Source of the DNA: Algoriphagus sediminis
Lineage (GTDB): Bacteria > Bacteroidota > Bacteroidia > Cytophagales > Cyclobacteriaceae
Direction: 5' to 3'
Assembly (NCBI RefSeq): GCF_030403435.1
Contig: NZ_JAUEPH010000003.1
Coordinates: 124,001-188,000, forward strand
DNA: 64,000 nt
Shown here: positions 18,366 to 25,064 of the stretch, one piece after another
Layout of the letters: each line of letters opens with the position of its first letter
Position numbering within the stretch: position 1 is the first letter of the stretch
The notes under the pieces: generated by a model
What the model saw: the letters and a program-made list of their open reading frames with translations, nothing else
Database searches by the model: none
Told to the model about the DNA's origin: nothing
Made by a program: the position numbers and the translations under genes

Positions 18366-19742
18366 ATGGCAAAAACTGAGCTTCCTAAAGACTTTCAGAA
18401 GCAGATGAGCGAACTACTGGGCGCAGAAGAATTTGAGATTTTTTCAAAAGCATTGGAAAAACCTGTCAAAACATCTATTCGGAAAAATCCCTACAAAAAG
18501 TCGGAGCTTAGCTCAATTGAGGAAAGGATCCCTTGGTCTGAAAATGGCTTTATTCTCAGAGAAAGACCAAAATTTTCGCAGGATCCTCTTTGGCATGCCG
18601 GAACTTTTTATGTGCAAGAATCCTCCTCCATGTTTATAGATTGGGTTTTGCGTAGCTTAAAAATACCGAAGGGCATCTTTCTGGATATGTCTGCTGCACC
18701 CGGTGGAAAATCCACCCTTCTTTCTTCCTATTTAGGTGATGAAGGTCTTCTCGTTTCAAACGAAGTCATCCAATCCAGAGCCCAGACCCTGAAAGAGAAC
18801 ATCATAAAATGGGGACTTGGAAATACCGTAGTGACTAACAATGACCCAGAACATTTTGATGATTTGGAAGGACTTTTTGATTGCGTCCTCGTGGATGCCC
18901 CTTGTTCGGGAGAAGGGATGTTTCGTAAGGACCCAAATGCCAGAAATGAATGGTCTTTAGATAATGTATCCTTATGTGCCGCGAGGCAAAGCCGAATTCT
19001 TGATCATTGTGGCGCTCTGGTCAAAGGTGGAGGATATCTGATCTATTCAACCTGTACTTTTAATGAAAAAGAGAATGAGGACATGATCCGCTTTTTGGTG
19101 GATGAGTTTGCTTTCGAACCTGTCAGAATTCGATTTGAAAAGGAATGGGGAATGAAAGAGTCGGAGATCGAAACTTCTGAGGGCACTTTTTTTGGATATA
19201 GATTTTATCCGCATAGAGTCCCGGGAGAAGGATTTTTTATTGCGATCTTGAGGAGGCCTCAAGATTCGTTTAGTCTAAATCCCAAACGCTCAAAAGATTT
19301 CAAACATCCCTTTCTCAAGGAGATAAGGGATACCGACTCCGAAAAGCTGGATTTAGATTCAGGCTTTGACGGTAATGGTAAGTTTTATACTCTTAATGAT
19401 TCCTACTTCAGAGTTCTTAGAAATTTTATACCGGAACTTGAAGTGATCCTTCGTTCTCTGAATGTCCGATATTTCGGCGTTGAACTAGGAAAAAGAAAAG
19501 GAGAAGGATGGATTCCGAGCCCTGAATGGGCATTAAGCACATTACCCAAAAAGAATTTTTCTAGGCTAGAATTAAGCCGAAATCAGGCCCTTGATTTTCT
19601 AGGAAAAAAGGAAATGAACTTACCAGAAATACCTTTGGGCTGGCATCTGATTACTTATCTGGGAAACAGTTTGGGCTGGATCAAGAATTTGGGCAACCGA
19701 ATAAATAATTACTACCCCAAAGACTGGAGAATTAGGAAGTAG
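18366..19742 (+). CDS. NOL1/NOP2/Sun-family rRNA cytosine-C5 methyltransferase (RsmF-like)
   Basis: 458 residues. The catalytic core is clear: SAM motif DMSAAPGGKSTLL, the PC motif VDAPCSGEGMFRKD and the second cysteine motif YSTCTFNEKENE, giving the two cysteines of m5C methyltransferases. The C-terminal ~150 residues match the extra RNA-binding domain of RsmF (YebU), which modifies 16S rRNA C1407; orthology is inferred. A 7/8 match to TAnnTTTG (TAACTTTA) ends four bases before ATG. A stem-loop begins at its last stop base, and a decayed copy of its 3' end lies about 1.1 kb downstream. Confidence 0.92.
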   Translation: MAKTELPKDFQKQMSELLGAEEFEIFSKALEKPVKTSIRKNPYKKSELSSIEERIPWSENGFILRERPKFSQDPLWHAGTFYVQESSSMFIDWVLRSLKIPKGIFLDMSAAPGGKSTLLSSYLGDEGLLVSNEVIQSRAQTLKENIIKWGLGNTVVTNNDPEHFDDLEGLFDCVLVDAPCSGEGMFRKDPNARNEWSLDNVSLCAARQSRILDHCGALVKGGGYLIYSTCTFNEKENEDMIRFLVDEFAFEPVRIRFEKEWGMKESEIETSEGTFFGYRFYPHRVPGEGFFIAILRRPQDSFSLNPKRSKDFKHPFLKEIRDTDSEKLDLDSGFDGNGKFYTLNDSYFRVLRNFIPELEVILRSLNVRYFGVELGKRKGEGWIPSPEWALSTLPKKNFSRLELSRNQALDFLGKKEMNLPEIPLGWHLITYLGNSLGWIKNLGNRINNYYPKDWRIRK

Positions 19743-19769
19743 CATTTCATCACTTAACAGTGATAATGC
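19742..19769. other. Stem-loop directly after the RsmF-like gene
   Basis: GCATT-tc-ATCACT-taac-AGTGAT-AATGC: an 11-base-pair stem with a two-base bulge and a four-base loop, starting at the last base of the stop codon. No T-run follows on the plus strand, so it is not a canonical intrinsic terminator; it may protect the mRNA end or be a repeat-derived element. Confidence 0.5.
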
Positions 19770-20060
19770 GAAGTGCGGATTTGCATAAGATCGAATCGGC
19801 GGAAAGCCTTTTACCAAAATAAAAATTGATGTAGAGAACTAAGGGTCTACACATTCATATCTTCATTTCTAATGATCTTTACTTCGGCTTTAACTATCCT
19901 TCTAATTTCTCATGTTAAGGCTATTTCTGAAATCTCATGCAAGGACATAAACAATTGTGAAACTGGTGAGTTAAAAAAGCTCCATCAATAAACTATTTCC
20001 AAGGAAGCTTACGCCAAATTTATGCCTTTTCAATCCTACACACCCGGGCAGATTTGCACC
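19743..20060. other. Gene-poor spacer between RsmF-like and CrtA-like genes
   Basis: After the stem-loop the spacer contains AAGTGCGGAT (19771-19780), a word repeated at 20952-20961 in the next spacer, and one 39-codon reading frame listed separately. Nothing else recognisable was seen; no tRNA, transposase remnant or clear TAnnTTTG box was identified. Confidence 0.5.
19872..19991 (+). CDS. Possible 39-residue secreted peptide
   Basis: A short frame starting at ATG with a hydrophobic N-terminus (MIFTSALTILLISHVKA), then two cysteines six residues apart (SCKDINNC) and a basic end (KKLHQ). The pattern fits a tiny exported peptide, but the N-terminus lacks a positive charge and the length is within chance expectation. 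It precedes the CrtA-like gene. Low confidence. Confidence 0.2.
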   Translation: MIFTSALTILLISHVKAISEISCKDINNCETGELKKLHQ

Positions 20061-20768
20061 ATGAGCTTTTTTCGATTCGAGTCCCGTGTGAATAAACGCT
20101 GGGCATTCAACCAGATATTCAAAGCTAGAGAACCCCTCTCCAATACGGATGGATTAAAGTTTTTCAAATTGTTTGGTCTTGGAGGTGGGCATGGTTACAG
20201 TTTGAAAACCAAGTTTGACAAATATGGCCTCCTGGGCGTCTGGGATGACATGGAACAAGCGAAGAGTTTCTTTAATGGAGAGCTATTTGCAGAATTTAAA
20301 GAAAGAACCATTGAAACCTACACGATGGTGATGAGCCCTCTCTCATCAAGAGGAACCTGGTCAGGGTTTAATGAGTGGCAGCCAAAGGCAGAAAGAACTG
20401 TAGACAATGAAATCGTTTGTGTTCTAACTCGTGCTACTTTGAAGCCTAAGTATATTTTCCGTTTTTTCCGTCAAATCTCCAAAGTGGTACGAGACCACAC
20501 AGGAAGGGAAGGACTAATATTAACTCAAGGCTTCTCTGAATTACCATTAATTGAACAAGCCACTTTTTCTATTTGGGAAAATGAGGCTACTATGAAAGAT
20601 TTCGCATATCGATCAGCGCATCATGAAGTAATCCGAATGACCAGGAAATACGATGGCTTTAAAGAAGAAATGTACACTCGCATGCAGCTCATCGAAACAC
20701 ATGGCTCCTGGAATGATACGGATCCAATTAAGTCTCGTATGGAAAGCCTTTCCCTGCTCGCAGTTTAA
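20061..20768 (+). CDS. CrtA-like (spheroidene monooxygenase family) protein
   Basis: 235 residues matching the CrtA family, heme-containing oxygenases that introduce keto groups at C-2 of acyclic carotenoids. Recognisable stretches are MSFFRF at the start, KFFKLFGLGGGHGYS, VLTRATLKPKYIFRFFRQ, PLIEQATFSIWENEATMKDFAYRS, HHEVIRMTRKYDGFKEEMYTRM and HGSWND, in CrtA order. An upstream ATG at 20022 adds 13 residues; the internal ATG matches family starts better. No other carotenoid gene is nearby. Composition is native-like, yet it sits between the methyltransferase 3' end and a decayed copy of that end, suggesting insertion or local rearrangement. Confidence 0.75.
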   Translation: MSFFRFESRVNKRWAFNQIFKAREPLSNTDGLKFFKLFGLGGGHGYSLKTKFDKYGLLGVWDDMEQAKSFFNGELFAEFKERTIETYTMVMSPLSSRGTWSGFNEWQPKAERTVDNEIVCVLTRATLKPKYIFRFFRQISKVVRDHTGREGLILTQGFSELPLIEQATFSIWENEATMKDFAYRSAHHEVIRMTRKYDGFKEEMYTRMQLIETHGSWNDTDPIKSRMESLSLLAV

Positions 20769-20811
20769 TTTTTATTTTATACTCTGGTTAACTTAAAGAG
20801 CAGGCTTTAGG

Positions 20812-20871
20812 CAGGCTCAGATTTTTGGAGCAGAGTAAAAAACTACCCCAAAAACTGAAAAATTAAGAAGT
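20812..20871 (+). pseudogene. Decayed second copy of the RsmF-like gene 3' end
   Basis: Positions 20842-20871 align without gaps to 19711-19740, the last 30 bases up to the stop codon of the RsmF-like gene: 26 of 30 bases match, and all four differences are G in the gene versus A here. The change of TGG to TGA puts a stop in the copied frame. Weaker similarity with small gaps extends upstream to about 20812. The two copies flank the CrtA-like gene in direct orientation, offset by 1131 bases. Confidence 0.6.
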
Positions 20872-21009
20872 CACAATGCTATTTTACCACCCAAAATAAG
20901 GGATAAAACCGTAATACGTTTATCGGCCTGAAAATGGTATATTCAGGCAAAAAGTGCGGATATCCTGGTTTTGGAATAAGGATAATGAGTAGATGCAGGA
21001 TGTCCACTG

Positions 21010-21033
21010 GTTGAAGCCAAATTTGATTGGCTC
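21010..21033 (+). repeat. Direct repeat left of the S9 peptidase gene (copy 1)
   Basis: 24 bases matching copy 2 at 22 positions, including the 14-base core AATTTGATTGGCTC. This copy is also centred on a dyad: TTGAAGCCAA (21011-21020), spacer ATTTGA, TTGGCTCCAA (21027-21036), with 9 of 10 arm positions complementary. The 10-6-10 layout resembles a tyrosine-recombinase (Xer/dif-like) core, an inference only. Confidence 0.6.
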
Positions 21034-21096
21034 CAAGACGAGAGCACTATTTGAGCAGTATTAGATTATTTTACTAGACTTCACTAAAGCAAACAC

Positions 21097-23256
21097 ATGC
21101 AACAGATCTCTTTTTGGCAAACATGGATAGTGGTAGCCTTACTGATGGCGATACCCATAACCCTCACAGCACAAGAAACTGAGCTCACACTTGATGACCT
21201 GTTCGCAACACCAAAACTGACGGGAACAACCCCATCCCGGCCTGTATGGGCACCGAACAGCGAGCAATTCGCCTTTTCCTGGAGTGAACCAGGAAATCCT
21301 GGGCGTGGCCTTTGGGTAAGCACAAGCGATGGGAAAGAATTACGCCTCATTTCCAATTCTACATCCGCGTCAGTACGCGATATTATCTGGACCGACGCAA
21401 ACACAATCCTCAGCCTTCGAGCTGACAACCTATGGCAGACAACGCTGAGCCGAGGAGTCGACCTCCAGTTGATGCCCGTTAAGGCAGGGGCAAGTAACCT
21501 GTCGATATCGCCAAACGGCAATCAAGCGGCATATTTACGAAACGGTGACCTATGGCTTGCTGACTTCGCTTCCAAACAGAATCGCCAACTCACCGAAATC
21601 GGCATTGCTCCTCTCTCAAGCTTACCGAAGGGTCGCTACAGCCGTGCGGAACGTGAAATCGGGCCAGGTATTTGGAGTGGGCCAACGTACAAATGGTCCC
21701 CGGATGGCAAGACAATCGCGATTCACGTGGTGGATCGGAGAGAGATGCGAAAGGTTCCGTTCCCTGATTACCTCGCTGAGGAAACTGATCCTAACGAGGT
21801 ACGGCGAAGTTATCCTGGCGATCCGAATGAGATTCGAAAAGTTGGCCTGCTCGATGTAGAAAGCGGTAACATCACGTACCTCGATTTACCGAACCCCAAT
21901 GCCAACCAGGTTATCGACTTCAATTGGTCACAGGACGGTGCGTTGCTGGTTGATATTGCTTCCGACACGGCAGTAGAACGTAAGTTGTTCGTTCTTGCAG
22001 CCGGAGAAAGCCAACTGAGGGAGATTTGGCGAGGTGTACGAGAGAGCCGCATGTATACATCCTTTGGATCTACCTGGCATCCGGATGGAAAAAATGTCGT
22101 TTTCTTAAGCGATATGGGTGATCGCTACGGCCTTTACAGGATCGATGCATCACCGTCAAGGGATCGTCCGCAACTCCTAACAGATCCTTCCTATGATGTC
22201 CTTTCCGCACCAAGTATTGCTGGTGACGCCCTGTTTTACGCAGGAAATGGTGTTAATCCATACGAACAACACGTATATCGACTGAAGATGTCCGGTGGCG
22301 CTCCCGAGCAGGTGACACAACTTGCTGGGCAGAACGTTGGCTATCCTTCACCAGATGGCCGGCACTTGGTTTTTACGCACAGCAACGACACAGCACCGCC
22401 CGAACTATATGTGATGAGCAGCGATGGTGGCGAGGCCACTCGAGTAACACAGTCTCCATTGTCGGCCTTCACAGAGCGTACTTGGGCAGCCGCGGAATAC
22501 GTCACTTTCCCCAGCCTTGTAGATGACTACACCCTACATGCCCGAATTCTGAAACCTACCAACATGCAGCCCGGTAAAAAGTATCCAGTACTATTTGGGC
22601 CCGTGTATTCGAATACAGCGAGGAACCGCTGGGCCGGTAACTACAGCCTCATACAGCATCTGTTGTCCAAGAAGGGATATATTATCGTGCAGGTGGATTC
22701 ACGCGGCAGCAACGGTTATGGTCGGGCATTCCGTGAAGAGTTCCTACTGGGCTTTGCCGATCAGGACATTGAGGATTATGCGAGTGCCGTTGCCTATATG
22801 GAGTCATTGGACTATGTTGATCCCGATCGCATCGGCATCTGGGGCAGCAGTTACGGAGGCACACTCTCCGTTTATTCGCTATTGATGAAGCCGGGCTTAT
22901 TCCAGGTGGGTGTTGCTGCCGCAGCGGCTGTGGACCCGATGTACTTTGGCACGGACGACGTTGCGATTGTTCGTACCCCACAGACACACCCGGAAATCTT
23001 TGAAAGAAAAGCCCTCAAGTATGCCGGCAATTTGGAGGATAAACTCCTGTTCATCCACGGCATGCAGGACCATGTGGTACCATTTAAGACGACAGCCGTG
23101 TTAGCTGAAGAACTGATTAAAAAAGGCAAGGACTTCGACTTTACCTTTGCACCGGGTGCAACGCATGGATGGAGCCGTGAGGGGTATTACGATCGCTATC
23201 TGTTCGGTAAGATGATCGAATACTTTGACCGACACCTTGGCGTGCCGTCAAAGTAG
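21097..23256 (+). CDS. S9 family prolyl oligopeptidase (DPP-like), probably horizontally acquired
   Basis: 719 residues: signal peptide (about 1-26, cleavage near LTAQ), an N-terminal beta-propeller with WSPDGK/SPDGR-type blades, and a C-terminal alpha/beta hydrolase. The triad can be placed: Ser585 in GSSYGG, Asp658 in GMQDHVV, His690 in GATHGW. Such enzymes cut short peptides, often after proline, in the periplasm or outside. Base composition differs sharply: two 60-base samples (22801-22860, 22921-22980) are 57-60% GC against roughly 40% in neighbours, with G/C-ending codons. Together with the flanking direct repeat this points to transfer, perhaps from a proteobacterium. Confidence 0.93.
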   Translation: MQQISFWQTWIVVALLMAIPITLTAQETELTLDDLFATPKLTGTTPSRPVWAPNSEQFAFSWSEPGNPGRGLWVSTSDGKELRLISNSTSASVRDIIWTDANTILSLRADNLWQTTLSRGVDLQLMPVKAGASNLSISPNGNQAAYLRNGDLWLADFASKQNRQLTEIGIAPLSSLPKGRYSRAEREIGPGIWSGPTYKWSPDGKTIAIHVVDRREMRKVPFPDYLAEETDPNEVRRSYPGDPNEIRKVGLLDVESGNITYLDLPNPNANQVIDFNWSQDGALLVDIASDTAVERKLFVLAAGESQLREIWRGVRESRMYTSFGSTWHPDGKNVVFLSDMGDRYGLYRIDASPSRDRPQLLTDPSYDVLSAPSIAGDALFYAGNGVNPYEQHVYRLKMSGGAPEQVTQLAGQNVGYPSPDGRHLVFTHSNDTAPPELYVMSSDGGEATRVTQSPLSAFTERTWAAAEYVTFPSLVDDYTLHARILKPTNMQPGKKYPVLFGPVYSNTARNRWAGNYSLIQHLLSKKGYIIVQVDSRGSNGYGRAFREEFLLGFADQDIEDYASAVAYMESLDYVDPDRIGIWGSSYGGTLSVYSLLMKPGLFQVGVAAAAAVDPMYFGTDDVAIVRTPQTHPEIFERKALKYAGNLEDKLLFIHGMQDHVVPFKTTAVLAEELIKKGKDFDFTFAPGATHGWSREGYYDRYLFGKMIEYFDRHLGVPSK

Positions 23257-23283
23257 ATGATTGCAATTGGCTTGTTGCAAAGC

Positions 23284-23307
23284 GTTGAGGCCCAATTTGA
23301 TTGGCTC
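23284..23307 (+). repeat. Direct repeat right of the S9 peptidase gene (copy 2)
   Basis: Second copy of the 24-base repeat, 28 bases after the peptidase stop; native AT-rich sequence resumes right after it. It keeps the ATTTGA spacer and the right arm TTGGCTC but the left arm has drifted, so the dyad of copy 1 is weak here. Confidence 0.6.
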
Positions 23308-23357
23308 TACTTTATATATTTTAGTCTTTATCCTTTTTTACACGCTGACCTTAATTA

Positions 23358-23837
23358 TCACATTAGCTCATCGGAAAAAAGTTCCATTGCCTTTATAGCT
23401 TTTTTCTCATTTCTGAAGTCTAAAACCAGAGGCTGCTGACCTTCCATAAAAATCACACATTTATAGCTTTTATATCGGCTCGTAATTGTAGGGTGAATAC
23501 CATTCGGAATGTTCGACCGCTCCACTTCATGATGTATCATGTCCAATTTTTTAACCTCCGGAATAGGCTCCCAATCCCCAAAAGAAATCCCAGCCCAACG
23601 CTGGTAATGCTTCCATCTCTTATTACTAAAGTCAAACAGAATTCCACTGTAGCTGCCCAAAAGGATTACACCAATGCTTATCGCCCCAGCCCCAAGAGCA
23701 ATTGATTTAACACTTTGCTCTACAGGAAAGAGAAAGGGAGCTATTAAAACAATACTTCCCCCTAGAACCAAAACAGCACCGCCCACCTTTAAGCCATCAG
23801 ACCAAAAGTGGTAATTTTTATACTCAAAGAATTTCAT
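23358..23837 (-). CDS. Two-helix membrane protein of unknown function
   Basis: 159 residues with two transmembrane segments (about 17-36 and 46-65), then a ~90-residue cytoplasmic or periplasmic domain with alternating hydrophobic strands (SYKCVIFMEGQQPLVLDF), perhaps a PH-like fold. No family is recognised. Its ATG overlaps the amidohydrolase stop by four bases (ATGA), so it is the second gene of that transcript. Confidence 0.7.
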   Translation of the reverse strand: MKFFEYKNYHFWSDGLKVGGAVLVLGGSIVLIAPFLFPVEQSVKSIALGAGAISIGVILLGSYSGILFDFSNKRWKHYQRWAGISFGDWEPIPEVKKLDMIHHEVERSNIPNGIHPTITSRYKSYKCVIFMEGQQPLVLDFRNEKKAIKAMELFSDELM

Positions 23838-24943
23838 TCGGGAAATAGACTTTTGTCCATTCCGGGAACAATGCGAAGTGCATTTTTATAATAGACCTTC
23901 TTCAACACCTCATCCGAAAGTCCCAATCCGTACATTTTCCAATACGCATGATACTTTTTGTAATAGGGAAAGTATTCGTCCTCAGTCTCCAGCACCCGGA
24001 AATACGTATTGAACTCCTCCCGATTATAAGCGTCCTTTCCGAAAAGGATTCGGTCCTGGTATTTCTCAAAGAAAGCTTTCGCCCTTCTGGGCTGACGCCC
24101 AAATTCTGCGATCACGGCTCCTATCCCAAAATTCACATTGGGGTATTTTTCCAGATGTGCTTCAGCTTTATCCAAATCATTTGCCATCCAACCCATATGC
24201 GCGTTGATGAAAGTAGTTTCGGGATGCTTCCCAAAAACATCATGTTGCTCAGCTATTATCTGCTCAAACGGGGCCGGATCAGTATCACTTCGCTTTCTTC
24301 CTGGTCTGAGCTTCAGCTCCAGCCATCGTTCATTATTGGCATCATGCGGTTGCCAGAACTGGGCAGGATCTGCGGAATGAATTAAAACCGGAATCCCAAG
24401 TTCCCCAGCTTTGGCCCAAACCGGATCAAGATCGGGGTGATTTATGGGTACTCGGTTCCCTTTGATATCCTCCACAGAAAGTCCCAGGCTTTTATAAATC
24501 TTCAATCCCGCAGCTCCAGCCTGAACATCCTCTTCAAGCTCTTTTACGGCTATTCTTGTCCAATTCTCATCCCCAAAACCAGCAAAATTCAAATTGGTAA
24601 AAACCATAAATCTTCCAGGAGCATGGGTTTCAAATTCCTTCAGCATAGACCGAATGTATTCCTGCTGTGAATCACTGGTTCCTCTTCCAAACCCTCTTCC
24701 GCTGAGATTTACCAAAACACCCATATTCAGCTCCTCCATTTCCGAGAGTAGATTATCGATTTTGGTTTCATCTATTCCTCCTTGATGACTGTGAATATCC
24801 ACGAAGGGAAACTTGGCATGAGTGACAATATTCTCCGGCACTTTTAGCGTGGATGGTGGGTTATATTCTTCAAAGCTCATTTCTTGAGCATTGACCATGA
24901 ATGAGCTTAGGAGAAGAAAGCCGAGAAGTGGTGTGAATCGCAT
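23834..24943 (-). CDS. Secreted amidohydrolase-family metal-dependent hydrolase
   Basis: 369 residues with a signal peptide (about 1-19, ending VNAQ). The TIM-barrel amidohydrolase-2 pattern is present: metal motif DIHSHQ at the first strand, a histidine in PVLIHSADP, INAHMGW in the later barrel and a late Asp in ILFGKDAY. The family includes decarboxylases and lactonases; the substrate cannot be read. The export signal suggests periplasmic action. First gene of a two-gene unit. Confidence 0.85.
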   Translation of the reverse strand: MRFTPLLGFLLLSSFMVNAQEMSFEEYNPPSTLKVPENIVTHAKFPFVDIHSHQGGIDETKIDNLLSEMEELNMGVLVNLSGRGFGRGTSDSQQEYIRSMLKEFETHAPGRFMVFTNLNFAGFGDENWTRIAVKELEEDVQAGAAGLKIYKSLGLSVEDIKGNRVPINHPDLDPVWAKAGELGIPVLIHSADPAQFWQPHDANNERWLELKLRPGRKRSDTDPAPFEQIIAEQHDVFGKHPETTFINAHMGWMANDLDKAEAHLEKYPNVNFGIGAVIAEFGRQPRRAKAFFEKYQDRILFGKDAYNREEFNTYFRVLETEDEYFPYYKKYHAYWKMYGLGLSDEVLKKVYYKNALRIVPGMDKSLFPE

Positions 24944-25014
24944 TTTTGGGAATTTTTAATGTATAAGTAATGAATTTCTCCTCCCTTTGCCTAACCAGTC
25001 ATAGAAAGTCAATC

Positions 25015-25043
25015 AAAAAAGCCCCAAATACAAACCTTGGGGC
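25015..25043 (-). terminator. Intrinsic terminator of the M14 peptidase gene
   Basis: On the minus strand GCCCCAA, a nine-base loop and TTGGGGC form a seven-base-pair GC-rich stem followed by a run of T. It starts about 20 bases after the peptidase stop, so it is well placed to end that transcript. Confidence 0.85.
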
Positions 25044-25064
25044 CCTTTAAAGAAGATCAAATCA

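Larger units (their letters stand above)
20769..21096. other. Intergenic mosaic: decayed duplicate plus direct repeat
   Basis: A 328-base gap holding the degenerate copy of the RsmF-like 3' end, the word AAGTGCGGAT at 20952-20961, and the left copy of the direct repeat that brackets the S9 peptidase gene. GCAGGCT occurs twice close together near 20802-20816. No complete gene is seen. Confidence 0.5.

Noticed and set aside
20022..20060. Upstream ATG of the CrtA-like gene as true start
   Set aside because: The added 13 residues do not resemble family N-termini, while the internal ATG gives MSFFRF; kept only as an alternative.
23868..23882. AATGCGAAGTGC shared with the spacer at 19764-19775
   Set aside because: Here it lies inside the amidohydrolase coding sequence and is only 12 bases, so chance similarity is likely.
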